Positions 27,135 through 37,000 of a stretch of 64,000 nucleotides of DNA are shown here, one piece after another. A program made the position numbers and the translations under genes. Under the pieces are notes generated by a model, which saw nothing but the letters and a program-made list of their open reading frames with translations, had not been told where the DNA came from and did not search any database. The DNA comes from Treponema saccharophilum DSM 2985. Its GTDB lineage: Bacteria; Spirochaetota; Spirochaetia; Treponematales; Treponemataceae. Within the stretch, counting starts at the first letter, position 1, and every line of letters begins with the position of its first letter. The stretch lies in contig NZ_AGRW01000047.1 of assembly GCF_000255555.1 (NCBI RefSeq), forward strand, positions 98,876-162,875, written 5' to 3'.

Positions 27135-27365
27135 TTATTCATCGAAAGCACCTGATAATGTAAGCGCGCCGACAACGAGTATAACAATGCCGCCAACTTT
27201 TCCCACTCCGGGAATTGGTATAGCGGCAATTGCGGCCAGAAAATTGTTAATCGCCGGAGCATTTACCTCTAAGTCAAAAAGTTTATTCAGGAAAAATAAT
27301 GTATAAAGCACAATGCAGCCAAAAACAAACAATTTAAGTATCATAACTAAAAGTCTTTTTATCAT
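27135..27365 (-). CDS. Small membrane protein (76 aa)
   Basis: Two hydrophobic stretches, about 5-26 (LLVMILKLFVFGCIVLYTLF) and 46-70 (AIPIPGVGKVGGIVILVVGA), flank a short polar loop. The ATG at 27365 has AGGGGTAATT upstream. The family is not recognised; the PIPGVG turn faintly recalls BofA-type proteins, but the match is too weak to name it. It stands alone between repeat-bearing gaps. Confidence 0.6.
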   Translation of the reverse strand: MIKRLLVMILKLFVFGCIVLYTLFFLNKLFDLEVNAPAINNFLAAIAAIPIPGVGKVGGIVILVVGALTLSGAFDE

Positions 27366-27730
27366 AATTACCCCTGTTAAAAATAGAAGATGAAAAATTT
27401 TATATAAAGTAATATAGACGCACAGAGGGCAATTCCTTCACATTATTTTTGATTTTTACGATTTTTTCCATTTTCTCCCCCGTCTTTGCGAGGCTGCGTC
27501 CGGATTTTGTTCGGAATCTGCGCACGCCAAATACATGGATGCGAAAACATGCTTTCTTATGAAAACTGTTCACATGACAAAACCTAAAATCAACCGTCTT
27601 CTTCGGACGGAGCCTTTTGCGAAGGCTCAATTATATGCGGATTCTCCGAAAACAGGAAAAAATTCCGCAAAAAACGCACATTTTCCCCGATGGCTCCCAC
27701 GGAAAACGGCAGAAACGGTAGAATAGAACG
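27366..27730. other. Intergenic gap with decayed repeats and a hairpin
   Basis: Holds a degraded TTGTTCGGAATCTGCGCA repeat near 27508 and a perfect hairpin GAGCCTT/AAGGCTC at 27610-27628 with a five-base loop and no T-run on either strand. I see no gene with a start signal here. Confidence 0.5.
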
Positions 27731-28300
27731 ATGAGCGGAATAATGACTGTCACGCACGGAATCGCGCCCGTCTGGAACGCGGAGAGCCGAATCCTGATTC
27801 TAGGCACGATGCCGTCCCCGAAAAGCCGCGAGGCGGGATTCTTCTACATGCACCCGCAGAACCGGTTCTGGAAAATCATGCCTGCCCTTTTCGGCGAACA
27901 GTTCTCGGTCGGAAACGGAAGCCCCGATAAGGAAAAGGCAATCGCCGAGCGGCGGGAGTTCCTCCTCCGGCACAAAATCGCGCTGTGGGACGTTCTCAAG
28001 GAATGCGAGATAAGCGGAGCCTCCGACTCGTCGATAAAAAACGCCGTCCCCAACGACTTCTCAGAGATTTTCGGGAACGCAAAAATCGAACGCGTCTTCT
28101 GCACCGGAAAGACATCGTTCGCGCTCTGGAAAAAGCACTGCGCACGATACGAGACGCAATACAAAGTCGGCTCCGCCTGCCTCCCGAGCACCAGCCCCGC
28201 AAACGCCCGCTTCACGGAAATCGCGCTTGTCGAGGCGTACGGGGAGATACTCGGATTCGTAGAGGGGGAGATGAATCTCTTTGAGTCCGGTGGATTTTAG
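27731..28300 (+). CDS. DNA-deoxyinosine (hypoxanthine) glycosylase, UDG superfamily (189 aa)
   Basis: Belongs to the uracil-DNA-glycosylase fold group that removes deaminated purines (hypoxanthine) from DNA. Motifs seen: ILILGTMPSPKSREAGFFY (residues about 19-37), HPQNRFWKIM, ALWDVLKECEISGASDSSI and the late CLPSTSPANA. The length is usual for the family. Two starts are possible, 27731 and the in-frame ATG at 27743; homologues tend to begin near the second (MTVTHGI). It converges on the PLD gene and their stop codons overlap by four bases. It is a housekeeping repair gene and probably not part of the defence operon. Confidence 0.82.
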   Translation: MSGIMTVTHGIAPVWNAESRILILGTMPSPKSREAGFFYMHPQNRFWKIMPALFGEQFSVGNGSPDKEKAIAERREFLLRHKIALWDVLKECEISGASDSSIKNAVPNDFSEIFGNAKIERVFCTGKTSFALWKKHCARYETQYKVGSACLPSTSPANARFTEIALVEAYGEILGFVEGEMNLFESGGF

Positions 28301-29202
28301 GTCAGTCGGATGCGTTGCGAGTGGTTTGGAATGTCAATTTTGATTTCCGGCATACTCAAGTTTTCACACCAGCCAAGCAAATTTGAAAGTCTGATTTTCA
28401 CATCTTTTCTAAACGGTTTGGGGTCTGAAACAAGAGTATTGTGAAGTTCCGCAGAAAGTTGTCCAAAATACATACAACAATCATTTTTTCTAAGAACCTG
28501 CAAAAGCCACATGTAAGCATTACACCATCTGAATTTTTCTTTTAACTCAGATAAATCTCCATTGAATCTACAATCCAAGAATTGAATATATTCCCCTTTT
28601 TGAGAAGGAAGCTCTTTTGATTCTGGTAATTCGTGTGAAAACAAAGTGCTTATCGTTGGAACAAACAAATCCAGAATTGCTGATGACCAAGATTGTTTTC
28701 CACCATTTTGCGAATCTATTTTCGAGTTTTCCAGCTCATTTTTCATTTTTGCCAGAATCGCGGGAGTTATCAAAACAGCTTCATTGAAAAGATTATCAAT
28801 TTTTGCAATGTCGCTATTTTCAAGCGGAACAACAGCAGCCATTTCGTAATTTCCGTTCTCTTTTAGGTTCAAGCCGGAAGCTGTCATATTTGCGCTGCCC
28901 ACAATTCCCCGCACATTGTCGATGATGTAAGTCTTTGCGTGCAAATCAAAGCGGATAAAAACTTGCCATTTGTTTTGAGCGCAGTAATCAAGGATTTCAA
29001 AATCCGTGCTTCCGTGCAGAATGTCTGCCAGACGAAAACGCAACAAGAGCTGCTTTTTTGAAACAGAATTGCTGATATGTGAATCAAGTTTTTCAAGTAC
29101 CTGTTTTTTGCAATATGCGCTCACAATCCGCACAGAATTTTGCGCGGATTGGAGTTCAGAGTAAATTGCGTTCAAAATTTCATCTGAGCAAAGAAGCGAC
29201 AT
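28297..29202 (-). CDS. PLD-family nuclease-like protein, last gene of the defence operon (301 aa)
   Basis: One HKD motif is complete: HAKTYIID followed by GIVGSANMTASGL (about residues 92-115). Single-HKD phospholipase D proteins usually dimerise to form the active site; in defence loci they act as nucleases. The N-terminal half (IYSELQSAQNSVRIVSAYCK) fits the PLD fold; the C-terminal 150 residues are not recognised. The gene starts two bases after the GHKL ATPase stop, so translation is probably coupled. Like the two genes before it, the DNA is clearly more AT-rich than the phosphorothioation genes upstream. I infer a DNA-cutting effector role; the lipid-hydrolase alternative is less likely here. 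Confidence 0.8.
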   Translation of the reverse strand: MSLLCSDEILNAIYSELQSAQNSVRIVSAYCKKQVLEKLDSHISNSVSKKQLLLRFRLADILHGSTDFEILDYCAQNKWQVFIRFDLHAKTYIIDNVRGIVGSANMTASGLNLKENGNYEMAAVVPLENSDIAKIDNLFNEAVLITPAILAKMKNELENSKIDSQNGGKQSWSSAILDLFVPTISTLFSHELPESKELPSQKGEYIQFLDCRFNGDLSELKEKFRWCNAYMWLLQVLRKNDCCMYFGQLSAELHNTLVSDPKPFRKDVKIRLSNLLGWCENLSMPEIKIDIPNHSQRIRLT

Positions 29203-29204
29203 AA

Positions 29205-30998
29205 TCAGCCTTTCGTTGGATTAAGTTGTTCGTCAATGTATGCTGACAACCGCTGTTTCCACCGAGAAATCAATTTATCATTTTCTTCGGCTTGATAAGA
29301 GTTTGTCTTATCAACAGCACAATAAAACGCAGCAAGAAAAAGCTCAAAAGAAATTTTTGCAGCATCGTCTTTTTCATAAATTCTCTCTAAAAATTCTGTG
29401 TAGAATTTGTGAGCCTTATTTATTGAAATGATAAGATTGCCACAATCTGAATGACAATCAAAAGGAGCGTCATCTTTCGACTTGTTTTTGCTTGTATAGT
29501 CGAAGTAAACATAGCTATTCAAGAATTGTCGAATTTCTTCCTGTGATGGAGAATCTATTCCAAGATTTTCAAGAAAGACTTTTCCTTTTGCCTCAAGAAC
29601 ATTGGGGGCTGTTGCCTCTCTTATGCATTCTGTTTCTTTTTTTTCGCCATCATCTTCGTCAGTTTCAACATTGCCAACAATTGTGCTCGTTATATTAAGA
29701 CGTGGCTCTGACATTGACCTAACGCCCTCTTGTTTTGATTTGTTCGTAGAACGCATTTGGCCAATAGTTCCTTTTACCATATCTTTGAGAAGATCCCAAA
29801 TTGAAACTTCCTCATAGTCGCTGTTGTCACTCTGTTGTCTTAGCTCAACATGCTGCTTGTTGTTTGAAACGCCAAAAATTTCGTCCAATTCTGGATTAAA
29901 CAGAATCTCACATCCCCACCATCTATCTGTAGGCTTGTTTTCATTGTCATAAAAATCGAATTGTCCAAAATCAATTTCACGACCAGCACGAATGATAGAA
30001 ATACCTTCCATTTTTTTTGCATATTTTCCAATAGGTGCGTCGCCAGGATTTCCTGTAGGAAAGGCTGTCTTATCATAAAAGCAACTCTTTACAATCGAAA
30101 AACGAACAATAACATTTGATTCTGCTTGAAGTCCCTTTTTATTAATGAACTTAACCGGAATAATATGCTCAGAACACTTTTTAATTTTGTCATTATACGG
30201 CTCAAAAATCGGCTCCAAGTTTTCACCTTTACCGCGCTCGAACAGCTCTTTCGGCTTGTCTGGATTCCCAAGAGCGAAGTTATCGTCCATCAAGAAAAGC
30301 GGGTCGTTTGGAAATACAGTGGAATAAGTGTCCTTGTTTGAATTGTTGAAGATTTTTATCGAGCACTTTTTGTCGTGGATAAAATAACGGAATTTCTGTC
30401 CAATCGAAAATTCAAGACGTTCTTTCAGTGCAGAAATCGTCTTTGGCTGAACACGGTCACAGTTTTTCCAAATAACAAGCGTCCCGTTCTTTGAAAAATC
30501 ATGCTGCTCATACAAATCCTTGAAATGAATGTAATCGGCATAATCTTTCGGCAGTGGCTCAGCCTTTGGGTCAGGAATCTCTTTCTGTACGCCTTCTTTG
30601 ACTTTGTTGATGTCAAGATAAACGCATTTTGCGTTCTCTATGCCATTCTGCCATGAGTAAACATACACTTCTGGACAAGCGTAAAGAGAAGCCTGAGGAA
30701 GTCCAACACCAAAGCGCCCCATACCTTTTCTTTCGCGTCTTGTCGAAACACCAAGCCCAAGACATTTTCCCAAAATTTCATTATCCATTCCGCAACCGTC
30801 ATCAAGAAAGGCGATTTCACAAATATTCTTTTTGCCAGAAGTCGGATTAACCTTGTCTTTGAGAATAACAAAAACATTTTTAGCATTTGCCTCAACCGAG
30901 TTGTCGATAATCTCGGAGACTGCGCTTTCAATGTCTTTGTAGCCAGAACTTCTAAGGGCATCACCCATGTTCTTTATATCAACAATACTTGCACCCAT
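29205..30998 (-). CDS. GHKL-family ATPase of the defence operon (597 aa)
   Basis: The N-terminus carries the Bergerat ATP-binding fold of Hsp90/MutL/histidine kinases: N box SEIIDNSVEANA (about 26-37), G1 box DDGCGMD, G2 box GRFGVGLPQAS. There is no kinase dimerisation or receiver domain, so this is a stand-alone MutL/MORC-like ATPase, not a sensor kinase. The rest has no family I know. It lies 18 bases after the helicase and two bases before the PLD gene. MutL- or MORC-like ATPases often clamp DNA and steer a partner nuclease, which is the role I infer here. TAAGGAGGAAAAAA precedes the ATG. Confidence 0.82.
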   Translation of the reverse strand: MGASIVDIKNMGDALRSSGYKDIESAVSEIIDNSVEANAKNVFVILKDKVNPTSGKKNICEIAFLDDGCGMDNEILGKCLGLGVSTRRERKGMGRFGVGLPQASLYACPEVYVYSWQNGIENAKCVYLDINKVKEGVQKEIPDPKAEPLPKDYADYIHFKDLYEQHDFSKNGTLVIWKNCDRVQPKTISALKERLEFSIGQKFRYFIHDKKCSIKIFNNSNKDTYSTVFPNDPLFLMDDNFALGNPDKPKELFERGKGENLEPIFEPYNDKIKKCSEHIIPVKFINKKGLQAESNVIVRFSIVKSCFYDKTAFPTGNPGDAPIGKYAKKMEGISIIRAGREIDFGQFDFYDNENKPTDRWWGCEILFNPELDEIFGVSNNKQHVELRQQSDNSDYEEVSIWDLLKDMVKGTIGQMRSTNKSKQEGVRSMSEPRLNITSTIVGNVETDEDDGEKKETECIREATAPNVLEAKGKVFLENLGIDSPSQEEIRQFLNSYVYFDYTSKNKSKDDAPFDCHSDCGNLIISINKAHKFYTEFLERIYEKDDAAKISFELFLAAFYCAVDKTNSYQAEENDKLISRWKQRLSAYIDEQLNPTKG

Positions 30999-31016
30999 TT
31001 TTTTCCTCCTTAGGTG

Positions 31017-32729
31017 TTATTTGTTCCAATATGAATCGAAATACGAAAAAGCCTTTTCGTTGTCGAATGATTCAAGATTGTCCTTCACGTCAAGCAAAAG
31101 ACATTCTTCCTGCCCGCCCATCATCGGACCGCGAAGACCACGCCCTAGCATCTGACTGTAAAGCACGATTGATTTTGTAGGGCGTGTTATGAATACGCAC
31201 TGAATGTTTGTGGAATCGAAGCCTGTCGTAAGCACATCGCAATTGATGATTATGTTGCAGGGATTTTTTCTGTCTTTGAATGAATCTATTGCCCGCTTTC
31301 TATCGAAAGAAGACATTTCGCCGATTACGAGAGCATTCGGAATTTCTTCAAGGGTAAGCATTGCGGAAAGCATTTTTGCATGTAAAACTGAACAGGCAAA
31401 AACAATAGTAGGCTTTTGCTCTGACTGCAAAATACGAAGTTCCATCATGATTTTCTTGTTTCTCTCTTTGCTTCGGGCAAGAATTTCCAGTTGCTTTGCA
31501 GAATAATCTTTTTCTGCTGATACAGACTGATTAAGGATTTTCAGTTCCTCAACTGAAAATTTACTTTGATACTCAAGCGTTTTTTTAATCATTTTCGAAA
31601 GGATTTTTCGCTTTTGAAAATATTTGATGACATTTTCATCAACAGACGTATTCAAGGCTTCTATCCGCCCCATGTTCATTTTTGCAATCAAATTCGTGTC
31701 GATTGAGATTATGTTGTCGTCGAACATGTTTGAAAATTTTTTGTTGTCGTCAGAATAATCCGTTGTACGTCCAGGAGTCGCCGTAAGCCCCATCAAAAAA
31801 CGGTTTTCCATCCCCTGCTTTTTTGTCATGAAGGCTTCTACGATTTTTCTAGTTTCTGTTGCGGCGGCTTTGTGAGCCTCATCAAAAACAAAGAGTCTGC
31901 AATCCAACACAAGACGGTTGAAAAGTTTTTCATCTGATTTTGAAAGTACAATTAATTTTTGTATTCCACAAAACATAATTCCATTCAACTGAATATCTGA
32001 ATCTTCAATCGAATTATCTGCCCAGATTCGATAGGCGTTTATCTCACCGTCACCAAGATGCGTCCATGTTGTTACGAATGTTTCATAGGCTTGTTGCAGA
32101 AGTTCCGTCGTATGAGCGACCCAAATCACAAGTCCCTGCTTTTTTAGAGTAAAGTTCAAATAATTTGTGATTATGTGCATTGAAGTTTTTGTCTTGCCTG
32201 TTCCTGTTGGCATGTGAATCAAAAATCGAGCAAGTTGATTTTCTGAATTCAAAATATGCAGAGCCTGCTGCTTTATGTAGAACTGGTAATCCAAAAGTTC
32301 GTAAAATCGCTCAGGAGAATCAACAACAGTCGTTACGGCAACTTCATTCTTCTTCTGTATCTCAAAAATATTTTCATCAACTCCCAATTCTGAAAGAACT
32401 CTGCGGGAAGAATCGTTGTTTCCCCAGTTGCCAGATATTTCCGAGCAAATTGAGTCTGGGTTTTGCTCCAAAAGGCTCTGGCAAAATCGTCGGCACAAAT
32501 TCGTCAAATCGTTTATTGGCATAGCGCGAAGAATTCGTTCTATGATTTTTTTGTCGCGCAAAAGATTTACTCCGTAAAGACAATCAATCATCTCGATAAT
32601 TTTCTTCCGTGACCATTTTTCTTCTGATGAAATATCCCATTCATTGAGATTTTCAACAATGTCATTGCCGAGTATTTGTTTTAATTCTGAAAAATTAAAA
32701 TTGAACATCAATTCAAGATATTTTTTCAT
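31017..32729 (-). CDS. SF2 DEAD/DEAH helicase of the defence operon (570 aa)
   Basis: All core motifs are visible: Walker A MPTGTGKTKTS, motif II FDEAHKAA, motif III TATPGRTTD, a helicase C domain with DVLTTGFDSTNIQCVFI and motif VI QMLGRGLRG. The order is that of the restriction-enzyme R-subunit/UvrB-like branch of superfamily 2. The start at 32729 (MKKYLELMF) follows GAGAGGAAAAT; a longer frame upstream merely reads over the desulfurase gene. It begins 11 bases after the sspA stop, so it is in the same operon, yet the DNA is visibly richer in A and T than sspA. It probably translocates or unwinds DNA for the nuclease coded two genes on. Confidence 0.85.
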   Translation of the reverse strand: MKKYLELMFNFNFSELKQILGNDIVENLNEWDISSEEKWSRKKIIEMIDCLYGVNLLRDKKIIERILRAMPINDLTNLCRRFCQSLLEQNPDSICSEISGNWGNNDSSRRVLSELGVDENIFEIQKKNEVAVTTVVDSPERFYELLDYQFYIKQQALHILNSENQLARFLIHMPTGTGKTKTSMHIITNYLNFTLKKQGLVIWVAHTTELLQQAYETFVTTWTHLGDGEINAYRIWADNSIEDSDIQLNGIMFCGIQKLIVLSKSDEKLFNRLVLDCRLFVFDEAHKAAATETRKIVEAFMTKKQGMENRFLMGLTATPGRTTDYSDDNKKFSNMFDDNIISIDTNLIAKMNMGRIEALNTSVDENVIKYFQKRKILSKMIKKTLEYQSKFSVEELKILNQSVSAEKDYSAKQLEILARSKERNKKIMMELRILQSEQKPTIVFACSVLHAKMLSAMLTLEEIPNALVIGEMSSFDRKRAIDSFKDRKNPCNIIINCDVLTTGFDSTNIQCVFITRPTKSIVLYSQMLGRGLRGPMMGGQEECLLLDVKDNLESFDNEKAFSYFDSYWNK

Positions 32730-32740
32730 ATTTTCCTCTC

Positions 32741-34006
32741 CTACAAATTCCCCTTCAAATACTCCATCGCCATCTCCAGCTCCCCAAAATCCTCTTCCCC
32801 CGTGAAATACCCGGTGGAAAAACGCACCGTGCCTGCGGGGAACGTGCCGAGCGTCTTGTGGGCGAGCGGCGCGCACTGCAAGCCTGACCGGACGGCGATG
32901 TTCCGCTCGGAAAAAACGCTTGCCGCCGTGTCGCTCGGAAGTCCTTCTATCAGAACAGACACAATGCCTACATGTTGAAATTCTTCGTGGCTGCTGAGCG
33001 GAGTCGAACCGACAAGCTTCACAAAATCGTATTTTCCCAAAATCTCAAGCAGGCGTTTTCTGTGCTCCTGCTCCTTCTTCCACAAGGTCTCGACACCGGT
33101 TTCCAAAATCCATTCCGTCGCCGCGTACAAGCCCGCGATTCCAGAGATGTTCAGGGTTCCCATCTCGTAGCGCTGCGGAAGGTCGCGAGGCATTTCCTGG
33201 TTCGCGCTTTCATAGCCGGTTCCGCCGAACAACACCGGAGGAAGGTCAAAGCCCGCCTTCATGGCAAAGCCGCTGATTCCAGTGGGGCCGTAAAGCGTCT
33301 TGTGGCCGGCGAAGACCGCAAAGTCGATTGTCTCAAGGCCGACGTTCAAATCAACAAGTCCTGCCGTCTGCGCCATGTCGAGCACGGTCACGCAGCAAAA
33401 CTTTTTCGCAAGGGCGCACAATTTTTCCGCGGGCTGAACAAGCCCCACCACGTTGCTTGCGTGGCTCATCACGAGCAAGTCGGGCTTTTCTTTTTTGAAG
33501 AGGCTCTCGATTTCGGCGAGGTCGTAGGAAAGGTTGCTTTGAATTGGCAAGACATTCACTTTTATGCTTCCATTCTGCTCAAAATGATGGAGCACTCTTG
33601 TGACGGCGTTGTGTTCGAAGGGCGAGATGTAGACGGTTCGACTTCGCTCACCGTCCGCGTTTCGACTTCGCTCACCGACCACGTTTCGACTTCGCTCACC
33701 GACCTCAGTTCTGCCCCGGTTGCTGAGCGGAGTCGAAGCAAGCGGAGTCGAAGCAAGCAGCCCCTGCAGAATCATGTTCAATGCGATTGTCGCCGTCGGT
33801 GCAAAAACAAGTTCCTTGTTCTGGCAGTGCAGAATAGTTTGCAGGCGCATTCGGGTTTCCGAAATCAGTTTCCCCGCGCTCAAAGAAAGCGCGTGGCTTC
33901 CCCTGCCCGCGTTTCCGCCATGCTCGCGGTAGAAAGAGTCCATGAAGTCGTAGACTACTTGAGGCTTTGGAAAAGTCGTGGCCGCATTGTCGAAGTATGC
34001 CGTCAT
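32741..34006 (-). CDS. sspA: Cysteine desulfurase, sulfur donor for DNA phosphorothioation
   Basis: A class V aminotransferase-fold enzyme that takes sulfur from L-cysteine with PLP. The N-terminus YFDNAATTFPKP, the PLP lysine in GHKTLYGPTGISGF and the sulfur-carrying cysteine in RSGLQCAPLAHKTLG are all present. It overlaps sspC by four bases (ATGA), so the stop and start are coupled; this context makes SspA the best call over a housekeeping IscS/SufS. After the ILQGLL helix (about residue 85) some 40 residues of repeat-derived sequence are inserted in frame (LASTPLASTPL, GERSRN twice), and a second repeat piece codes GSTPLSS near residue 335. The active-site residues are untouched, so it may still work. 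Confidence 0.82.
   Translation of the reverse strand: MTAYFDNAATTFPKPQVVYDFMDSFYREHGGNAGRGSHALSLSAGKLISETRMRLQTILHCQNKELVFAPTATIALNMILQGLLASTPLASTPLSNRGRTEVGERSRNVVGERSRNADGERSRTVYISPFEHNAVTRVLHHFEQNGSIKVNVLPIQSNLSYDLAEIESLFKKEKPDLLVMSHASNVVGLVQPAEKLCALAKKFCCVTVLDMAQTAGLVDLNVGLETIDFAVFAGHKTLYGPTGISGFAMKAGFDLPPVLFGGTGYESANQEMPRDLPQRYEMGTLNISGIAGLYAATEWILETGVETLWKKEQEHRKRLLEILGKYDFVKLVGSTPLSSHEEFQHVGIVSVLIEGLPSDTAASVFSERNIAVRSGLQCAPLAHKTLGTFPAGTVRFSTGYFTGEEDFGELEMAMEYLKGNL
33635..33760. repeat. Repeat-derived insertion inside sspA
   Basis: Three copies of TTCGACTTCGCTCACCG and then GCTGAGCGGAGTCGAAGC with a second partial copy: the same module (in both orientations) as the GCTTCGACTACGCTCAGCA repeats between genes at 0.8-22 kb. 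A further copy, GCTGAGCGGAGTCGAA, lies at 32993-33008 in the same gene. All are in frame. Confidence 0.85.
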
Positions 34007-37000
34007 TCTTCACCTCCGCACATTTTTTGCAGGACGTTCATCAAAACCTGCCGTTTTTCAGGCTCGCTCATCGAATAGCCCATTGTTTCGAGCGCGTCCG
34101 TGAGCTTGTTGTACAAAATCCTTGCGCGCGGAGATTCGGCAACTTTCTCGAACCTGCGGACAACCGATTTTCCGCCCTCCGACGGAAACGAAACCGAATA
34201 TGAATTTCCGCCACTGCCACCGGCCATCCCTGATTCCTCAAAGGAATTTGCTGACGATTTTTTTGAAAAACCTTCCGCCGTGTTTTTCCAGGACACAAGA
34301 CGGTCCTCAAAACGCTTTTCACAGTCGTCCGACCAGTCGCCGATTCCCAAACCCGTCGCAATCCGGGCAATTTCTTCTATATATATGCTGCTTTCGGAAT
34401 CCTCGTTTTTGAAAAAGCGGAGGAACCGCTCGGTCCCGTCTGGAAAGATTTCCTCGAAGACTTTGGGATTCAATGAAGAGCACCACGAGCTTGCGTTTCC
34501 GAAGGCTTTTTCGACAGTCCGAGAAAGCCGCTCCTTCAACTCAGGGATTTGGCTGTCGTATTTCCGCTTTGCCAAGCCGACTTTTTCCGCAAGTGAAGAA
34601 TCCGCTTTTTCAGAGGCGAACGCCTGCGGGATTTCTGAGAAAAGAAGCTCCTGCGCGCCGGAATCGTTTTTCAGGGCGGAGATGAATCCGCTGTATTCCG
34701 TCTTGGATTCGCGGGAGTACTTCGGAAGCGACAGGTACCAGTTCTTCATGGCGAGAGCGACTATCTCCGCATCGTTCTTGGAATCGCCGGAATTTTCGGT
34801 TTTGGGCGAGAATGTCGACTTGAGGGCGGCAAGGTAGCCGATTTTCGAGGAGTCGAGGTTGAAATAAAGAAGGGAAAAATCTCCCGGATTCTCGTTCACA
34901 AGAGAGAGCGTCTCAGCGTTCAATGGGAGCTGCCTTCCCTTTGAATAGAGGACAAGCTGCTTCCGCCTTTCGTTCATCACCGCGGCGATGAAAATCGGGA
35001 TTATGCCTTTTCTCGCGCCGATTTTGTGTTCCGGCAGGAGGAGAATCTTGTAGAGCTGTTCAAAATTCCTTTTCTCCCCCCTGCACGAATCGATGAATTT
35101 CTTGATTTCGCCGACCATCCTCGAAAGGTTGAAGCAGTCGTCCGTAAAATCCAAATCGATGAAGAACCGCTTTTCGGGAGAGTTTTCCTCATTCCGGCAT
35201 CTCATGATTTTTGTGCGCAGAAGGCAGCTTCTCATCATCGCCACATCCTGCCCGCTTCCGGAAAGCCCGAGGTTCTCTTCAAGCGGAGAGCGCAAGAGTC
35301 CGGCCAGGATTTTCTTGCGGCTGCTGTGCGCAATCGAAGTGATTTCGCTCTTGTTTATGGCCTCGTTGTTTATCACGGGCGCGTCGGGGAAGACTGAAGA
35401 GCAGATTTTTGAAAGCAGCTCCGAAAAATCCGCGCGTCTTTTTATAGTCCTCGTTCCGCCGTCCTGAACGAAAACCGCGCTCTTTTTTTCGGCGTGGGTG
35501 AAATTCCTTATGAAGGATTCTGCGACTTCTCTCGTGTCGTCCAAAATCACCTGGTATTCGCCGGAGAGGATTTCGTCGGCGGCTGCCTTCTCCTTCAACG
35601 ACTGCACCGCGCTCAAAAGCCGAATAGAGTCTTCGATTTCCACAGTTTTTTTCTGAATGACGAACACAAGGCGCGCGTCCTTTTTGGAAATCTGCTTCAA
35701 TTTTTCCACTAGTTTCCGGGTCTGATTTTCAGCCTCGTTTTCGTCAAAAGATGGGGCGTTTTTTGGGAGGACAGCGAAAATGTACCCGTCAGCGAAAATT
35801 TCGTTCTCGATTTTTCCGAGTTCCGAAAGCTCAGACTCCTCGACGAAGCGGAACGCGAAAAAGCGGGTCATCTCTTTTTCGTCGTTGTAGCGGTACGGAT
35901 AAAAGAATGATTCGGAATTGAACTCGTTCAAGGCACGGGCGAGGGAAAAACTGCGCTTCTGCCGCTCGATTTCGTCGCCGACCGCCTTTTTTATGTCGAC
36001 TCCGCTCGTTTCTTTTAGTTTCAAGAAAGAATTGCTCTGCCGAAGGTAAACGACAAATTCCTTCTCTATAAGATTTTTGAGAGCGGCTTCGATTTCCTCG
36101 TTTTTGTACGAGAGCGAATAGATTCTCACGATTTCCTCTTGGAGAGGCTTGAGTTTTTCGAACTGCGCGAGAATGTAAATCAGGGAGAGCGTCTTTACGA
36201 TTTTCCGTTCGAGAGTCAGGCTTTTCTCTAGTTTTTCAAGAATCTGCGACGAAAGAATGTAGGTGTCGTGGATTTCGCCTGAATAGACTTCCTTTTTGAA
36301 AAGCGGTTCGAAATAATCGAAAATCAAGTCGGGAGTTACCAGCGAAAAAGTCCTCTCGTCGAAGTCCTCAAGGAACGCGCTCAGGGTCGATTTTCCCGCC
36401 GACGAAAGGAACGTGAAAAGGGTGCGCTCGTTCTGCGCGATGCGCTCTGAAAGCCGCGGCAAGACGAACATGCTCACGGGATGCAGCGGAAAGCAGCCGT
36501 AGAAGGCAGAGGAATCCTCGCTTCCGTCGAAAATCGGGTGGTTCCTGTAGGATTCTTCGAGCCGGGCGAATTCAGAGGAATGATTTTTCTGGTATTCGCT
36601 CCAGAGTACAGGGTCTTTTTGAATCACGCTTGAGATAATCTCGTAGACCTGCGAGAAATTGTTGTTCAAGAGGACGTGCTCGAACCTTTCGCTGATGCCG
36701 CGCCAACCGTCTGTCTTCTGCTTCGGAAGCTTGTCGATGTAGTTGGAGATTTCCTTGTGCGAAATCAGAAGGAGATGGAGCTGGTTCTCGCCAGAGCGGC
36801 AGCATTTTTCCGCGAAGTCTTGAAGCATCTTCGTGTCGCTCACGCTTGCGCTTTCGATGTTCGATTCAAGATACTTGGAAAATTCATCGTAGACGACATA
36901 GAGGCCGTCGAAAAGCTTTTGACGCCTAAGTTCCTTCGCGACGCTCTCGTAAAGCTCCGCCACGTCGAAGCCGAGAAACGGGTTGAAGACGCTTCCAGCC

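Noticed and set aside
27400..27630. 76-codon minus-strand frame
   Set aside because: Overlaps decayed repeats, basic and unstructured, no ribosome site.
32985..33015. tRNA-like GGAGTCGAACC string
   Set aside because: It is a copy of the dispersed GCTGAGCGGAGTCGAA repeat within the desulfurase gene; no cloverleaf surrounds it.
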